NCBI GenBank assembly: GCA_014656015.1
Contig: BNBP01000003.1
Coordinates: 1-64,000, forward strand
DNA: 64,000 bases
Direction of reading: 5' to 3'
Origin: Streptomyces griseoaurantiacus
GTDB lineage: Bacteria; Actinomycetota; Actinomycetes; Streptomycetales; Streptomycetaceae
Part shown: piece after piece, positions 16,311-25,680 of the stretch
Numbering within the stretch: position 1 is the stretch's first letter
Layout of the letters: every line of letters begins with the position of its first letter
Position numbers and translations under genes: made by a program
The notes under the pieces: model-generated
The model's database searches: none
What the model was told of the DNA's origin: nothing
The model's input: the letters and a program-made list of their open reading frames with translations, nothing else

Positions 16311-17329
16311 GCGTTGGCCCCCGAGTACTCCTTGCGGCGGGCGATGATCATGCGGGCCGCGCCGTTGACCAGCAGGGTGATGACGAACAGGACCAGGCCG
16401 GAGGCGATCAGGGCGTCCCGGCCGGTCTCGGTGGCCTCGCCGAACTTGCTCGCGATGTTCTGCGCGAAGGTGCCGCCGCCCGGGTCGAGCAGGCTGGCGT
16501 GGATCTTGAAGGTGGGGGAGAGGACGGTGGCGACGGCCATCGTCTCGCCGAGCGCGCGGCCCAGGCCCAGCATCGAGGCGGAGATCACGCCGGAGCGGCC
16601 GAAGGGCAGCACCGACATGCGGATGACCTCCCAGCGGGTGGCACCGAGGGCGAGGGCCGCCTCCTCGTGCATCCGCGGGACCTGGCGGAACACCTCACGA
16701 CTGACGTTGGTGATGACGGGCAGGATCATGATGGCCAGCAGGATGCCGACGGTGAGCAGCGAGCGCGGGGCGCCCTCCTGCCACTCGAAGACGCCGGTCC
16801 AGCCGAAGTACGTGTCCAACCAGCCGAACAGGCCCTCCATGTGCGGCACCAGGACGAGGGCGCCCCACAGGCCGTAGACGATGGACGGGACGGCGGCCAG
16901 CAGGTCGATGACGTAGGCGAGGACGCCGCCTACCCGGCGCGGGGAGTAGTGCGTGATGAACAGCGCGATGCCGACCGCGACCGGGACCGCGAGGGCCATG
17001 GCGATGATCGAGGAGATCACCGTGCCGAAGGCGAGGACCGCGATGCCGAAGACCGGCGGGTCGACGTTGGTGTTCCACTCCATCGTGGTGAGGAAGTTGC
17101 CCTCGTCCTTGCCGATAGCTATCGACGCGCGGTAGGCGAGGAAGGCCGCTATCGCGGCCATGATCACCAGAAGGAAGATGCCGGAACCGCGGGACAGGCC
17201 GAGGAAGACGCGGTCACCGGGGCGGGTGGCCCCGCGGGCGGCGCGTCCTTCCTCGGCGGTGGTGGCCGCGGAGGCGGGTTCGGGTGGGGTCGGCGGGGGC
17301 TGCTCGGTGTTCTGGGTGGTGGTGTCCAT
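16307..17329 (-). CDS. pstC: Phosphate ABC transporter permease PstC
   Basis: 340 residues with six predicted membrane helices and the coupling loop MHEEAALALGATRWEVIRMS. The N terminus is a 40-residue Thr/Pro/Glu-rich cytoplasmic tail. It partners PstA. It is separated from pstS by 123 bp holding two strong stem-loops, which probably reduce its expression relative to pstS. Confidence 0.96.
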   Translation of the reverse strand: MDTTTQNTEQPPPTPPEPASAATTAEEGRAARGATRPGDRVFLGLSRGSGIFLLVIMAAIAAFLAYRASIAIGKDEGNFLTTMEWNTNVDPPVFGIAVLAFGTVISSIIAMALAVPVAVGIALFITHYSPRRVGGVLAYVIDLLAAVPSIVYGLWGALVLVPHMEGLFGWLDTYFGWTGVFEWQEGAPRSLLTVGILLAIMILPVITNVSREVFRQVPRMHEEAALALGATRWEVIRMSVLPFGRSGVISASMLGLGRALGETMAVATVLSPTFKIHASLLDPGGGTFAQNIASKFGEATETGRDALIASGLVLFVITLLVNGAARMIIARRKEYSGANA

Positions 17330-17346
17330 GAGGATCTCCGGTCTGC

Positions 17347-17370
17347 GGAACCGTCGCGGAGGACGGTTCC
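17347..17370 (-). terminator. Stem-loop in the pstS-pstC gap, proximal to pstC
   Basis: GGAACCGTC and GACGGTTCC form a perfect 9-bp stem with a 6-nt loop, just upstream of the pstC start. It may act with the larger hairpin at 17391-17435 as a partial terminator or RNA stabiliser. Confidence 0.6.
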
Positions 17371-17390
17371 GGGCGGCGGTGCACCGGACG

Positions 17391-17435
17391 GCGCGGTCCG
17401 CCCCCGGTGACCCGGGAGGCCGGGGCGGACCGCGC
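17391..17435 (-). terminator. Strong stem-loop directly behind pstS
   Basis: GCGCGGTCCGCCCC and GGGGCGGACCGCGC pair perfectly over 14 bp with a 17-nt loop, 18 bp after the pstS stop. In pst operons such a hairpin lets the binding protein be made in excess over the permease. Confidence 0.8.
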
Positions 17436-17452
17436 GCTCAGGTCGGCTCGGG

Positions 17453-18583
17453 TCAGCTCAGGTTGGAGACGGTCTCGCGGACCTTGGTGATGATCTCCTC
17501 GGGGATCGGCGCGTACTTCGCGTCGGCGAGCTGCTTCTGGCCGTCCTCGGAGGCGATGTAGCCGAGGAAGGACTTGGTGGCGGGGAGGGTCTCCGCCTTG
17601 TTGCCCTTGTCGCAGACGATCTCGTACGTCACCAGGGTCAGCGGGTAGGCGCCGGCCTCGGTCGGCTTGTAGTTCATCTCAAGGGCCAGGTCCTTGCCGG
17701 TGCCGGTGATCTTGGCGGCGGAGATGGCCTTCGTGGCGTTTTCGACGGTGGCCTCGACCGGGTCGGCGGCGTCGGTCTTGAGCCGGACCGCGTTGATGCC
17801 GTCACCGGCGTAGGAGAGCTCGAAGTAGGAGATGGCACCCTCGGTCTGCTTGACCTGCTGGGCCAGGCCCGAGGAGCCCTGCGCGGACTGGCCGCCCTTG
17901 GCCTGCCAGGCCTTGCCGCCCTCGTACTTCCAGTCGTCCGGCGCGGCGGCGATCAGGTACTTGGTGAAGTTGTCCGTGGTGCCGGACTCGTCGGAGCGGT
18001 GGAAGGCCTGGATCTTGGTGGAGGGGAGCTTCGCGTCGGGGTTGAGCTTCTTGATCGCCTCGTCGTCCCACGTGGTGATCCTGCTGTCGAAGATCTTCGC
18101 GAGCGTCGGGGCGTCCAGGACGAGGTTGTCCACTCCGGGCACGTTGTAGCCGACGGCGATCGGGCCGCCGACCATCGGGAGGTCCACGGCCTGGCCGCCG
18201 GAGCAGACCTTCTTCGAGGCGGTGACCTCCTCCGGCTTCAGCGCGGAGTCCGAGCCGGCGAACGCGGTCTGGCCGCCGAGGAAGGCGGTGACACCGGCGC
18301 CGGAGCCGCTCGGGTTGTAGTTGATCTGCACGCCCTTGCAGGCCCGCACGTACTGCTTCACCCAGGCGTCGACCGCGTTCTTCTGCGCGGAGGAGCCGGA
18401 GGCCTGAAGCTGCCCCTTGGCGTCGTCGCACTTGATGCTGCTCGTGTTCGCGGCGGCCGAGGCGTCGCCGTCGCCGGTGGAGCCCGTGTCGTCGGAGCCG
18501 CACGCCGTCAGGGCCAGGGCGCCGGAGACGGCGACGACACCGAGGGAGAGGGCGCGCAGCCGGTTCTTGCGCTGAAGCTTCAC
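17453..18583 (-). CDS. pstS: Phosphate-binding lipoprotein PstS
   Basis: 376 residues. It has a lipoprotein signal peptide (SLGVVAVSGALALTAC, Cys about residue 28). The periplasmic-binding fold includes the phosphate-loop segments ASGSSAQKNAVDAWV, YNPSGSGAG, AGSDSAL and HRSDESGTTDNF. It captures phosphate outside the membrane for PstCAB. GTTCACC direct repeats upstream (18730-18769) mark PhoP control. GGAAGGAACTCC gives the ribosome site. Confidence 0.97.
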   Translation of the reverse strand: MKLQRKNRLRALSLGVVAVSGALALTACGSDDTGSTGDGDASAAANTSSIKCDDAKGQLQASGSSAQKNAVDAWVKQYVRACKGVQINYNPSGSGAGVTAFLGGQTAFAGSDSALKPEEVTASKKVCSGGQAVDLPMVGGPIAVGYNVPGVDNLVLDAPTLAKIFDSRITTWDDEAIKKLNPDAKLPSTKIQAFHRSDESGTTDNFTKYLIAAAPDDWKYEGGKAWQAKGGQSAQGSSGLAQQVKQTEGAISYFELSYAGDGINAVRLKTDAADPVEATVENATKAISAAKITGTGKDLALEMNYKPTEAGAYPLTLVTYEIVCDKGNKAETLPATKSFLGYIASEDGQKQLADAKYAPIPEEIITKVRETVSNLS

Positions 18584-18729
18584 TTTCGGGAGTTCCTTCC
18601 AGAGGCCGCCGGTGGGGGCGGCGTGCGACGTCGTGGTCCGGGCCAGGTGGGCCGGCTTGTGATCGTCGGTGCGGGGGCGGCTCCTGGGTGGGCGCTTCGC
18701 ACCGGGTAAGGCCGAAATTAGGCAGAAGA

Positions 18730-18769
18730 GGTGAAGCGGGCGATGGGTGAGGGTGAACGCGCGGTGAAC
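18730..18769 (-). promoter_or_regulatory. PHO box (PhoP binding site) of pstS
   Basis: On the plus strand, heptamers at exact 11-bp spacing read GGTGAAG (18730), CGATGGG (18741), GGTGAAC (18752) and GGTGAAC (18763). On the coding strand this is GTTCACC-N4-GTTCACC, then a weak unit, then CTTCACC. This is the PhoP direct-repeat architecture, 147 bp upstream of the pstS start. Confidence 0.88.
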
Positions 18770-18833
18770 GCCTGCGGGCGGTGTGGGGGACGGGCTCCGG
18801 GCGCCCGGCGCCTCCCCGTCGGCGCCGCGCCCG

Positions 18834-19922
18834 TCACCGGGGCAGGCGGTGCCAGAGGTGGTGGAAGGCGAAGCGGGCGGCCTCCACCTCGTGGCGCTGG
18901 TCGGCGTGCAGGACGCCGAGCGCGTACGCCGTCGCCGGGGCGATGCGCGGGGTGCGGGCCGCCTCGGCGGCGGCCGCCGCGGCCTCGGCGGCGTCCCGGT
19001 GGCGGGTCAGGGCCTGGTCGGCCGCCTCCAGGCGGGTCTCGGCGGGGGCGCCGGTGAGGACCTCCCGCGCATAGCGGTGCAGGCGCAGCAGGAGCCGTAC
19101 CTGGTGCCAGGGGGCGTCCTGCGGCTGTGGGGAGGTGTCCGGGGCGAGGCCGTGGACGAGGGCCGCCGCGTTGTAGGGGTGGCCGGCCGTGAGCAGGGGC
19201 AGCGCGGCGACCGCGTCGGTGAGCCGCTCCTCTGCTGCGGCGGCCGGGAGGCGCAGGTCGGCGCCGGCCGCGGCGGGGGACAGCGGGACCTCTCCGGCCA
19301 GCAGGGCGATCCGGTCGGCGACGGCGTGGAAGCGGCCGGAGCCGAGGGCCTCCAGGGCGGTGGAGTGGGCGCGGGTGCGGGCCAGGGTGAGCCGGCGGTC
19401 GAGGAGGGCGCCCGCCTTGGCCGCGCCGACGGTGAGGTTGGTGCGGTCGGGGCCGGCGGGCGCGTAGGCCCCGTTCCCGCGCGCCCGTTCCTCGCGCGCC
19501 CCGACTCCGGCGGCAGCCGGGACCGGGACCGCGCCGGACAGCCGGTGCAGGGCCAGCAGCAGGCGCTCCAGGCGCGAGGCGTGGGCGTGCTCGTGGGCGA
19601 GGGTGCCGGAGAGCCAGGCCAGTTCGGGCCGCAGGCCCTCCGCCCACTCGGTGTCGAGGAGCGGCCGGAAGGTGTGCAGCGTCCCGCTGATCCGCCGTGC
19701 CGAACGCCGCAGCGCCCGCACCGCCTCGGCGGACTCCTCGGGGGCGCCGCCCCCGCTCTCCCGGTGCGCCCGCAGCGCGCGCAGGAACTCCGTGGATCGC
19801 TCCCGCAGATACGCGGCGAGCACGTCCCCGTCGACGGGGCGGTCCCCCTTCGGGGCCGCCGGCCCCCCGGCACCGGGACTCCGCGGCGCCGGCGCCGCCC
19901 CCTCAGGGTGCTGTGGTGCCAC
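18834..19922 (-). CDS. CHAD-domain protein linked to polyphosphate kinase
   Basis: 362 residues, helical, with a CHAD domain ([20 protein letters not shown] at about 70-90; repeated HARR-like basic helices). CHAD domains bind polyphosphate through conserved basic residues and localise to polyP granules. The GTG start at 19922 lies inside the last 20 bp of ppk, so the two are co-translated. It probably organises or senses polyP. From memory S. coelicolor has a MutT-like gene between pstS and the CHAD gene; none is visible here. Confidence 0.85.
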   Translation of the reverse strand: MAPQHPEGAAPAPRSPGAGGPAAPKGDRPVDGDVLAAYLRERSTEFLRALRAHRESGGGAPEESAEAVRALRRSARRISGTLHTFRPLLDTEWAEGLRPELAWLSGTLAHEHAHASRLERLLLALHRLSGAVPVPAAAGVGAREERARGNGAYAPAGPDRTNLTVGAAKAGALLDRRLTLARTRAHSTALEALGSGRFHAVADRIALLAGEVPLSPAAAGADLRLPAAAAEERLTDAVAALPLLTAGHPYNAAALVHGLAPDTSPQPQDAPWHQVRLLLRLHRYAREVLTGAPAETRLEAADQALTRHRDAAEAAAAAAEAARTPRIAPATAYALGVLHADQRHEVEAARFAFHHLWHRLPR

Positions 19923-22134
19923 GCCGGCGCCTCCGGGCGTCTATGAGCGACTCCTGGATGTTCCGCAGCGGTTGTCCCTCCAGGTCGGTCGAGTGGCGGG
20001 TCCACTCGCCGTCGGGGCCGAGGTGCCAGGAGGCCGTCCGGTCGGACATGCCGGTCTCCAGCAGCCGGTTCAGGGACGCCCGGTGGCCCGGGTCGGTGAC
20101 CCGGACCAGCGCCTCGATGCGGCGGTCGAGGTTGCGGTGCATCATGTCGGCGCTGCCGAACCACACCTCCGGCTCGCCCCCGTTGCCGAAGGCGAAGACC
20201 CGGGAGTGCTCCAGGAAGCGGCCGAGGACGGAGCGGACGCGGATGTTCTCCGACAGCCCCGGCACCCCCGGGCGCAGCGCGCAGATCCCGCGCACCCAGA
20301 CGTCGACCGGCACCCCGGCCTGGGAGGCCCGGTAGCAGGCGTCGACGACGGCCTCGTCGACCATCGAGTTGACCTTGATGCGGACGTAGGCGGGGCGGCC
20401 CGCCCGGTGGTGCTGGGCCTCCTTGTCGATGCGGGAGACCAGCCCGTCCCGCAGCGACTTGGGGGCGACGAGGAGCCGGCGGTAGGTCTCGCGGCGGGAG
20501 TAGCCGGAGAGCCGGTTGAACAGGTCGGAGAGGTCCGCGCCGACCTGCGGGTCCGCGGTGAGCAGCCCCAGGTCCTCGTACAGGCGGGCGGTCTTGGGGT
20601 GGTAGTTGCCGGTGCCGACGTGCGAATAGCGGCGCAGTGTGTCGCCCTCCTGGCGGACGACGAGGGAGAGCTTGCAGTGGGTCTTCAGCCCGACCAGGCC
20701 GTACACCACGTGGCAGCCGGCCTCCTCCAGCTTGCGGGCCCACTTGATGTTGGCCTGCTCGTCGAAGCGCGCCTTGATCTCGACGAGGACGAGGACCTGC
20801 TTGCCGGACTCGGCCGCGTCGATGAGCGCGTCGACTATGGGGGAGTCGCCGGAGGTGCGGTACAGCGTCTGCTTGATGGCGAGCACGTCCGGGTCGCCGG
20901 CCGCCTGCTCCAGGAAGGCCTGCACGGAGGTGGAGAAGGAGTCGTAGGGGTGGTGCAGCAGCACGTCCCGCTCGCGCAGCGCGGCGAAGATGTCGGGCGC
21001 GGAGGCCGACTCGACCTCGGCCAGGTCGCGGTGGGTGCCGGCGATGAACTTGGGGTACTTCAGCTCGGGCCGGTCCAGGGCGGCGATGCCGAACAGGCCG
21101 GTGAGGTCCAGGGGGCCCGGCAGCGGGTACACCTCGGCCTCACTGACCTTCAACTCCCGTACCAGCAGGTCCAGTACGTACCGGTCGATGGACTCCTCGA
21201 CCTCGAGGCGCACCGGCGGCCCGAACCGGCGCCGCATCAACTCCTTCTCCAGCGCCTGGAGGAGGTTCTCCGTGTCGTCCTCCTCGACCTCCAGGTCCTC
21301 GTTGCGGGTGAGGCGGAACGTGTGGTGCTCCAGCACCTCCATCCCCGGGAACAGCTCCTCCAGGTGCGCCGCGATGACGTCCTCCACGGGCACGTACCGC
21401 TGCGGGGAGGCCTCCAGGAAGCGGGAGAGCAGCGGCGGCACCTTGACCCGCGCGAAGTGCCGGTGCCCGGAGACCGGGTTGCGGACGACGACGGCCAGGT
21501 TGAGGGAGAGCCCGGAGATGTACGGGAACGGGTGCGCGGGGTCGACCGCCAGCGGGGTCAGCACGGGGAAGATGCGGTGCCGGAACAGGGTGAACAGGCC
21601 CGCCTGCTCCTTCTCCGTGAGCTCGCTCCAGCGGACCAGGTGGACGCCCTCCTCGGCCAGCGCCGGGGCGACGTCCTCGTGGTAGCAGGCGGCGTGGCGG
21701 GCCATCAGCTCGCGGGAGCGGGCCCAGATCATCTCCAGCACCTCGCGGGGCTGGAGCCCGGAGGCGGAGCGGGTGGCGACGCCGGTGGCGATGCGGCGCT
21801 TGAGGCCCGCGACCCGGACCATGAAGAACTCGTCCAGGTTGCTGGCGAAGATCGCGAGGAAGTTGGCGCGCTCCAGCAGGGGCGTGGCGGGGTCCTCGGC
21901 GAGTTCGAGGACCCGCTCGTTGAACGCGAGCCAGCTGCGCTCCCGGTCCAGGAAGCGGCCCTGCGGCAGCCGGCCGCCGTCCGCCGAGTCGTCGTAGACG
22001 TCGAGGTCGGAGTCGAGGTCGGGTTCCAGGTTCGAGCCCGCGGCGGCGACCGTGTGGGGGCGGTGCGCGGCGAGTGACCCGACGGAGGGCTGCTGTGCGT
22101 GCGCCACGGGCGCCTGGGCGTTCTGCTGGCTCAT
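19903..22134 (-). CDS. ppk: Polyphosphate kinase Ppk1
   Basis: 743 residues. The four-domain PPK1 architecture follows a 55-residue disordered N terminus: [19 protein letters not shown] begins the N domain, and the phosphorylated His lies in [53 protein letters not shown] and [10 protein letters not shown] form the C-terminal phospholipase-D-like domains. It reversibly polymerises ATP gamma-phosphate into polyP. In S. lividans ppk is under PhoP control and affects antibiotic output. ATG 22134 is chosen by homology ([12 protein letters not shown]). It overlaps the CHAD gene. Confidence 0.96.
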   Translation of the reverse strand: MSQQNAQAPVAHAQQPSVGSLAAHRPHTVAAAGSNLEPDLDSDLDVYDDSADGGRLPQGRFLDRERSWLAFNERVLELAEDPATPLLERANFLAIFASNLDEFFMVRVAGLKRRIATGVATRSASGLQPREVLEMIWARSRELMARHAACYHEDVAPALAEEGVHLVRWSELTEKEQAGLFTLFRHRIFPVLTPLAVDPAHPFPYISGLSLNLAVVVRNPVSGHRHFARVKVPPLLSRFLEASPQRYVPVEDVIAAHLEELFPGMEVLEHHTFRLTRNEDLEVEEDDTENLLQALEKELMRRRFGPPVRLEVEESIDRYVLDLLVRELKVSEAEVYPLPGPLDLTGLFGIAALDRPELKYPKFIAGTHRDLAEVESASAPDIFAALRERDVLLHHPYDSFSTSVQAFLEQAAGDPDVLAIKQTLYRTSGDSPIVDALIDAAESGKQVLVLVEIKARFDEQANIKWARKLEEAGCHVVYGLVGLKTHCKLSLVVRQEGDTLRRYSHVGTGNYHPKTARLYEDLGLLTADPQVGADLSDLFNRLSGYSRRETYRRLLVAPKSLRDGLVSRIDKEAQHHRAGRPAYVRIKVNSMVDEAVVDACYRASQAGVPVDVWVRGICALRPGVPGLSENIRVRSVLGRFLEHSRVFAFGNGGEPEVWFGSADMMHRNLDRRIEALVRVTDPGHRASLNRLLETGMSDRTASWHLGPDGEWTRHSTDLEGQPLRNIQESLIDARRRRRGTTAP

Positions 22135-22299
22135 GTGACCATTCTTCCGCGTACGGAGCGGAACAGGCGCGTCGGAGACAGGAGAAACCGGAGGTGGCGG
22201 GGGCTCGACAGGACGGCCGCCCCCCGTGCGGGACCCCTGCGCGGGGGGCGGCGCGGGTGCGGGCACGGGGGGTCGCATTCGCCGAGCCTCGCAAGGCCG

Positions 22300-22328
22300 G
22301 CTGAACCGCCGGTTACGGCGACATGACG
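22300..22328 (-). promoter_or_regulatory. Possible degenerate PHO box upstream of ppk
   Basis: Plus-strand heptamers GCTGAAC (22300), GGTTACG (22311) and CATGACG (22322) are spaced at 11 bp. They match GGTGAAC at 6, 4 and 3 of 7 positions. Known PhoP control of ppk in S. lividans makes it plausible, but the match is weak. Confidence 0.35.
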
Positions 22329-22370
22329 TGCGGGGAACCGCGGGGCGCACCGGGGGTGCGGGGCCGCAGC

Positions 22371-22424
22371 GCGGGAGGGCCGGGGGTGGCGGGACCGCCG
22401 CGCGGGAGGGCCGGGGGTGGCGGG
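22371..22424. repeat. 31-bp tandem duplication between ppk and mshD
   Basis: The 23-base core beginning GCGGGAGGGCCGGGGG occurs at 22371 and again at 22402. The wider gap 22135-22497 is GC-rich and non-coding. GGTGCCTCAGCTC, spanning the mshD stop, is also duplicated near 22469. Confidence 0.7.
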
Positions 22425-22497
22425 CCCGTGCGGCGCGGGGGCCCGGCGGCCCCACCGTCACCCGCGGTGCCTCAGCTCCCCCCCGGCCCCCGGTGCC

Positions 22498-23424
22498 TCA
22501 GCTCTCCGTGCGGTACATCAGGTCCGTCTCGTGTGTCGTGAAGCCCAGGCGTTCGTACACCGTCACCGCCGCCGTGTTGTCGGCGTCGACGTACAGCATC
22601 GCCGTGGGCAGGCCCCGCTCCGCGAGGTGGCGCAGGCCGATCGTGGTGAGCGCCCTGCCGAGGCCGCCGCCCTGGGCGGAGGGGCGCACGCCGACGACGT
22701 AGACCTCGCCGAGCCCCTCCTCCGCGTGCGTCTTCGTCCAGTGGAAGCCGAGGAGTTCCCCCGCGCGCTCGGCCAGGAAGAAGCCCTCGGGGTCGAACCA
22801 GGGCTCGGCCATGCGGTCGTCCAGGTCGCGCTGGGTGAGGGAGCCCTGCTCGGGGTGGTGGGCGAAGGCCTCGGCGTTGGCGGCGAGCCACGCCGTGTCG
22901 TCCTGGCCGGGCCGGAACGTCCGCACGCGCACACCCTCGGGGAGCTTCGGCTCGGGGGCGTCGAAGTCGGTCAGCGGGCGCCGCATCTGGCGCAGCTCGC
23001 GGAAGAGGGTGAGGCCGAGGACCTGGGCGAGGTGCCGGGCGGCGGAGTGCCCGCCGTGCGCCCACACGCGCAGCCGCTTGCCCGTCGCGGCGAGCAGTGC
23101 CGAACCGAGCGCGCGGCCGTGGCCCTGCCCGCGGTGGGCGGGGTGCACGACCAGTTCGGCGGCCGGTGCCTCCACCGGATCGGTGTCCTCCAGTTGCGCG
23201 TAGCCGACGAGGGTGTCGCCGGCCGACAGCAGCAGATGCCGTACGCCCTCCCGGGCGCCGCCGCGCAGTCGCAGCCTGCCCTGCTCGGACACCGCCTGCT
23301 GCCCGTCGTCGCGGGCGGCCTCCGCGAGCAGCGCGGAGACGGCCTCCGCCTGGTCGGGGGAGAGCACGGCGAGGGTGTCGAGGGAACGGTTCCGGCCGGG
23401 CAGTGCGGTGTCGTCGCTGGTCAT
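22498..23424 (-). CDS. mshD: Mycothiol synthase MshD
   Basis: 308 residues with two tandem GNAT folds: the N-terminal about 20-150 (AELVVHPAHRGQGHGRALGS) and the catalytic C-terminal about 155-308 (EVYVVGVRPSAQGGGLGRAL, LYVDADNTAAVTVYERLGF). It acetylates Cys-GlcN-Ins with acetyl-CoA, the last step of mycothiol synthesis. It is monocistronic. A TACGCT hexamer 7 nt before ATG 23424 suggests a leaderless mRNA. Confidence 0.94.
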   Translation of the reverse strand: MTSDDTALPGRNRSLDTLAVLSPDQAEAVSALLAEAARDDGQQAVSEQGRLRLRGGAREGVRHLLLSAGDTLVGYAQLEDTDPVEAPAAELVVHPAHRGQGHGRALGSALLAATGKRLRVWAHGGHSAARHLAQVLGLTLFRELRQMRRPLTDFDAPEPKLPEGVRVRTFRPGQDDTAWLAANAEAFAHHPEQGSLTQRDLDDRMAEPWFDPEGFFLAERAGELLGFHWTKTHAEEGLGEVYVVGVRPSAQGGGLGRALTTIGLRHLAERGLPTAMLYVDADNTAAVTVYERLGFTTHETDLMYRTES

Positions 23425-23569
23425 GCGTCGAAGCGTACGGGGAGGGCAGGGGCGTGTCGCGTGTCCCGCGGTGGTGGGCGGCGGGCGGACGGCGGGCCGG
23501 GGGTGGACGGTGGGCAGTGGGCGGACTGCGGGCCGGGGGCGGTGGCGCCGCCGCCCCCGGCGGCCGCGG

Positions 23570-23926
23570 TCAGGAGGCGGCGCGGTCGAGGACCACGTCC
23601 TCCTCGCAGATGATCCGCCCGAAGGCGGACAGGTCGATGAAGTTCTCGTGGTCCGGGTCGACGGTCCTGAGGAAGTTCTCGCTGAAGAACAGCGCCTCCA
23701 GGTCGGCCAAGCTGTCGAACCACGCCTCGACCACCGAGTCGTACGCCGGCTCGGGGTACCGGGGCGCCGGGACGGGGTACGAGACGACGAACCGGCGGAT
23801 GTACCGCCGCGCCTCGGGGATCGACATGAGCAGCGGGCGGTGGATGTTCCGCTGGTAGTGCGTGAACTCCTCGTGGGTCATGCCCTGGCGGCGCTTGAGT
23901 GTGATGACCATCTTGATCATGTTCAT
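23570..23926 (-). CDS. EthD-domain small protein
   Basis: 118 residues, a dimeric alpha/beta-barrel type domain (IKMVITLKRRQGMTHEEFTH, RRFVVSYPV, YDSVVEAWFDSLADLEALF). EthD proteins accompany oxidative degradation or polyketide tailoring genes. The ATG at 23926 overlaps the MFS stop codon (ATGA), showing operon coupling. With the exporter it may handle a small aromatic or xenobiotic compound; the ligand is unknown. Confidence 0.8.
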   Translation of the reverse strand: MNMIKMVITLKRRQGMTHEEFTHYQRNIHRPLLMSIPEARRYIRRFVVSYPVPAPRYPEPAYDSVVEAWFDSLADLEALFFSENFLRTVDPDHENFIDLSAFGRIICEEDVVLDRAAS

Positions 23927-25578
23927 GCCTTTTCTGTGCTGATCGCGGTGTCGAGGGTTGTCGTTGTGCCGGTGTGGCCCTCCGCGCGCAGGCGTCGCGC
24001 GAGGAGGCCGAACAGCGCGGTGGTGAGCGCCTGTACGGCGAGGGTGACCGCGAAGGCGTGCTCCCAGCCGAGCGGCGGGGCGAGGGAGCCGAAGAGGCCG
24101 CCCACCGTGGCCACGCCGAGGCCGAGGGAGGCCTGCTGCGCGGTGGTGAACAGTCCCCCGGCCAGGCCCGCCGCCCGGTCGGGGACCGCCGCCATGACGG
24201 TGCCGAGCAAGGGCCCGTACTGGGCGGCCTGGGCGGCGCCGAGGAGCACGCCGATCACCTCGAAGCACCCCACCCAGGCCGCCGCGCCCCTGCCCTGCGC
24301 GGCCCACGAGACCAGGCCGAGCAGCAGCAGACCGGTGACCTGCGCCGCCGCGGCCCGCTCCATCGTGCGGGCGCCGAACCGCGCGGTGATCCGGGGCATG
24401 CGCAGCCCCGCCACCACGAAGGTCCCGGCGAAGGCGGTCAGCGCGAGCCCGGACGCGACCGGCGTCAGCCCGAGCCCGCTCTGGGTGAGCAGCGCGTACT
24501 CGTAGCTGAACGCCCCGTAGCCCGTGAAGAGCAGGACGGTCATCAGCAGGCCGAGCCGCAGCGCGGGCAGCCGCAGCACCGAGGGCGGGACGAGGACCGG
24601 GTGCCCGGCCTCCTCGCGGCGGCCCTGGTCCCGCCGGAAGCCGTACAGCCCCAGCAGGCCCGCCGCCACCAGTGCCGGGGTCCACCACGTCCAGCGCGTG
24701 GCCGGACCGAGGGACAGACCGGCGACGAGCGCCAGCAGCGGGAGGCCGATCCGCAGCGCCCCGCCGAGGTCGGGCCGCTCGGCGCCGCCCCGGGCGGACG
24801 CCGGGAGCCGGCGCACGCCGAGCAGCGCCACCGCGCCGGGGAGGGCGGAGGTCAGCACCGCCGCCCGCCACCCCGCGAAGGGCAGGCCGAGCCCCATGAC
24901 GAGGCCGCCGAGGATCTGCCCGGCGACGGTGCCGACCCCCGAGCTCGCGGTGAACGCCGCCGTCCGCCGGGCCACGGCGGGCCCGTCGCCGCCCATGGTC
25001 CGGACGAGCGCCAGTGTCTGCGGCATCACCAGCGCCGAGGCCGCGCCCTGCAGGACCCGGGCCGCGACCAGCCACCACAGCCCGGGGGCCGCCGCGGCCA
25101 GGGCCGAGGTCAGCACCAGCGCGAGGAGCCCGGCGCCCAGCAGCCGCCGGCGGCCGTACCGGTCGCCGAGCCGCCCGGCCAGGATCAGCCCGGCGGCGAA
25201 CGAGGTCGCGTACGCGGCGAGCACCAGCGCGACCTCGCCGCGGTCCGCGCCGAGGGCCGGCCCGAGGCGCGGCGCGGTCACGTTGCCGACGCTGAAGGTG
25301 TAGGTGGCACCGAACGCCGCGAGAAGCACCGGCCACGAGGGCGGCCGCCGGGTTCCGTGGGGGCCGGCACCGGTGAGCCCGGTACCGGTGGCGGGCACGG
25401 TTCCCTCGGCCCCGGTCACCCCGGTTCCTGTGGTCCCGGTCCCCGTCGTGCCGGTGCCGGTCGCCCTGGTTCCTGTGGCTCCGGTGCCGGGCACCCCGGT
25501 TTCCGGGGGGCCGTCCCGCTCCCCGCCCTCGCCGTCCCGGTCCCGGCCGGCTCGGCCCCGCATCGTTCGTAGTCGCAT
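23923..25578 (-). CDS. MFS drug exporter with Thr/Gly-rich N-terminal repeat
   Basis: 551 residues: 12-14 membrane helices with the MFS A-motif GRLGDRYGRRR and QGAASALVMPQTLALV. The first about 75 residues are a cytoplasmic tail of TGTxxTGTG repeats encoded by imperfect 12-15-bp DNA repeats (about 25370-25510), unlike most exporters. The start is ATG 25578. It is divergent from an XRE regulator with a palindrome in the gap, a common repressor-exporter layout, and coupled to the EthD gene. Confidence 0.85.
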   Translation of the reverse strand: MRLRTMRGRAGRDRDGEGGERDGPPETGVPGTGATGTRATGTGTTGTGTTGTGVTGAEGTVPATGTGLTGAGPHGTRRPPSWPVLLAAFGATYTFSVGNVTAPRLGPALGADRGEVALVLAAYATSFAAGLILAGRLGDRYGRRRLLGAGLLALVLTSALAAAAPGLWWLVAARVLQGAASALVMPQTLALVRTMGGDGPAVARRTAAFTASSGVGTVAGQILGGLVMGLGLPFAGWRAAVLTSALPGAVALLGVRRLPASARGGAERPDLGGALRIGLPLLALVAGLSLGPATRWTWWTPALVAAGLLGLYGFRRDQGRREEAGHPVLVPPSVLRLPALRLGLLMTVLLFTGYGAFSYEYALLTQSGLGLTPVASGLALTAFAGTFVVAGLRMPRITARFGARTMERAAAAQVTGLLLLGLVSWAAQGRGAAAWVGCFEVIGVLLGAAQAAQYGPLLGTVMAAVPDRAAGLAGGLFTTAQQASLGLGVATVGGLFGSLAPPLGWEHAFAVTLAVQALTTALFGLLARRLRAEGHTGTTTTLDTAISTEKA

Positions 25579-25628
25579 GACAGGCACTCTGCGGGCCCCG
25601 CGGCCGCCCACCCAGAGCGCCGTGACGC

Positions 25629-25645
25629 TGGTGGTCGGACCACCA
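25629..25645. promoter_or_regulatory. 17-bp palindromic operator between MFS and XRE genes
   Basis: TGGTGGTC-G-GACCACCA is a perfect 8+8 inverted repeat around one base. It lies in the 102-bp divergent intergenic region, 51 bp from the MFS start and 36 bp from the XRE start. It is the obvious candidate target of the neighbouring regulator. Confidence 0.7.
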
Positions 25646-25680
25646 CCCTGGTTCCGGTCCCGGGTGCCATGCTGGGCGGC

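Noticed and set aside
19603..22077. 824-codon open frame on the strand opposite ppk
   Set aside because: It lies wholly antisense to a clear Ppk1 gene, has low-complexity Val/Ala/Gly/Arg composition and no domain. Long antisense frames are expected from high third-position GC.
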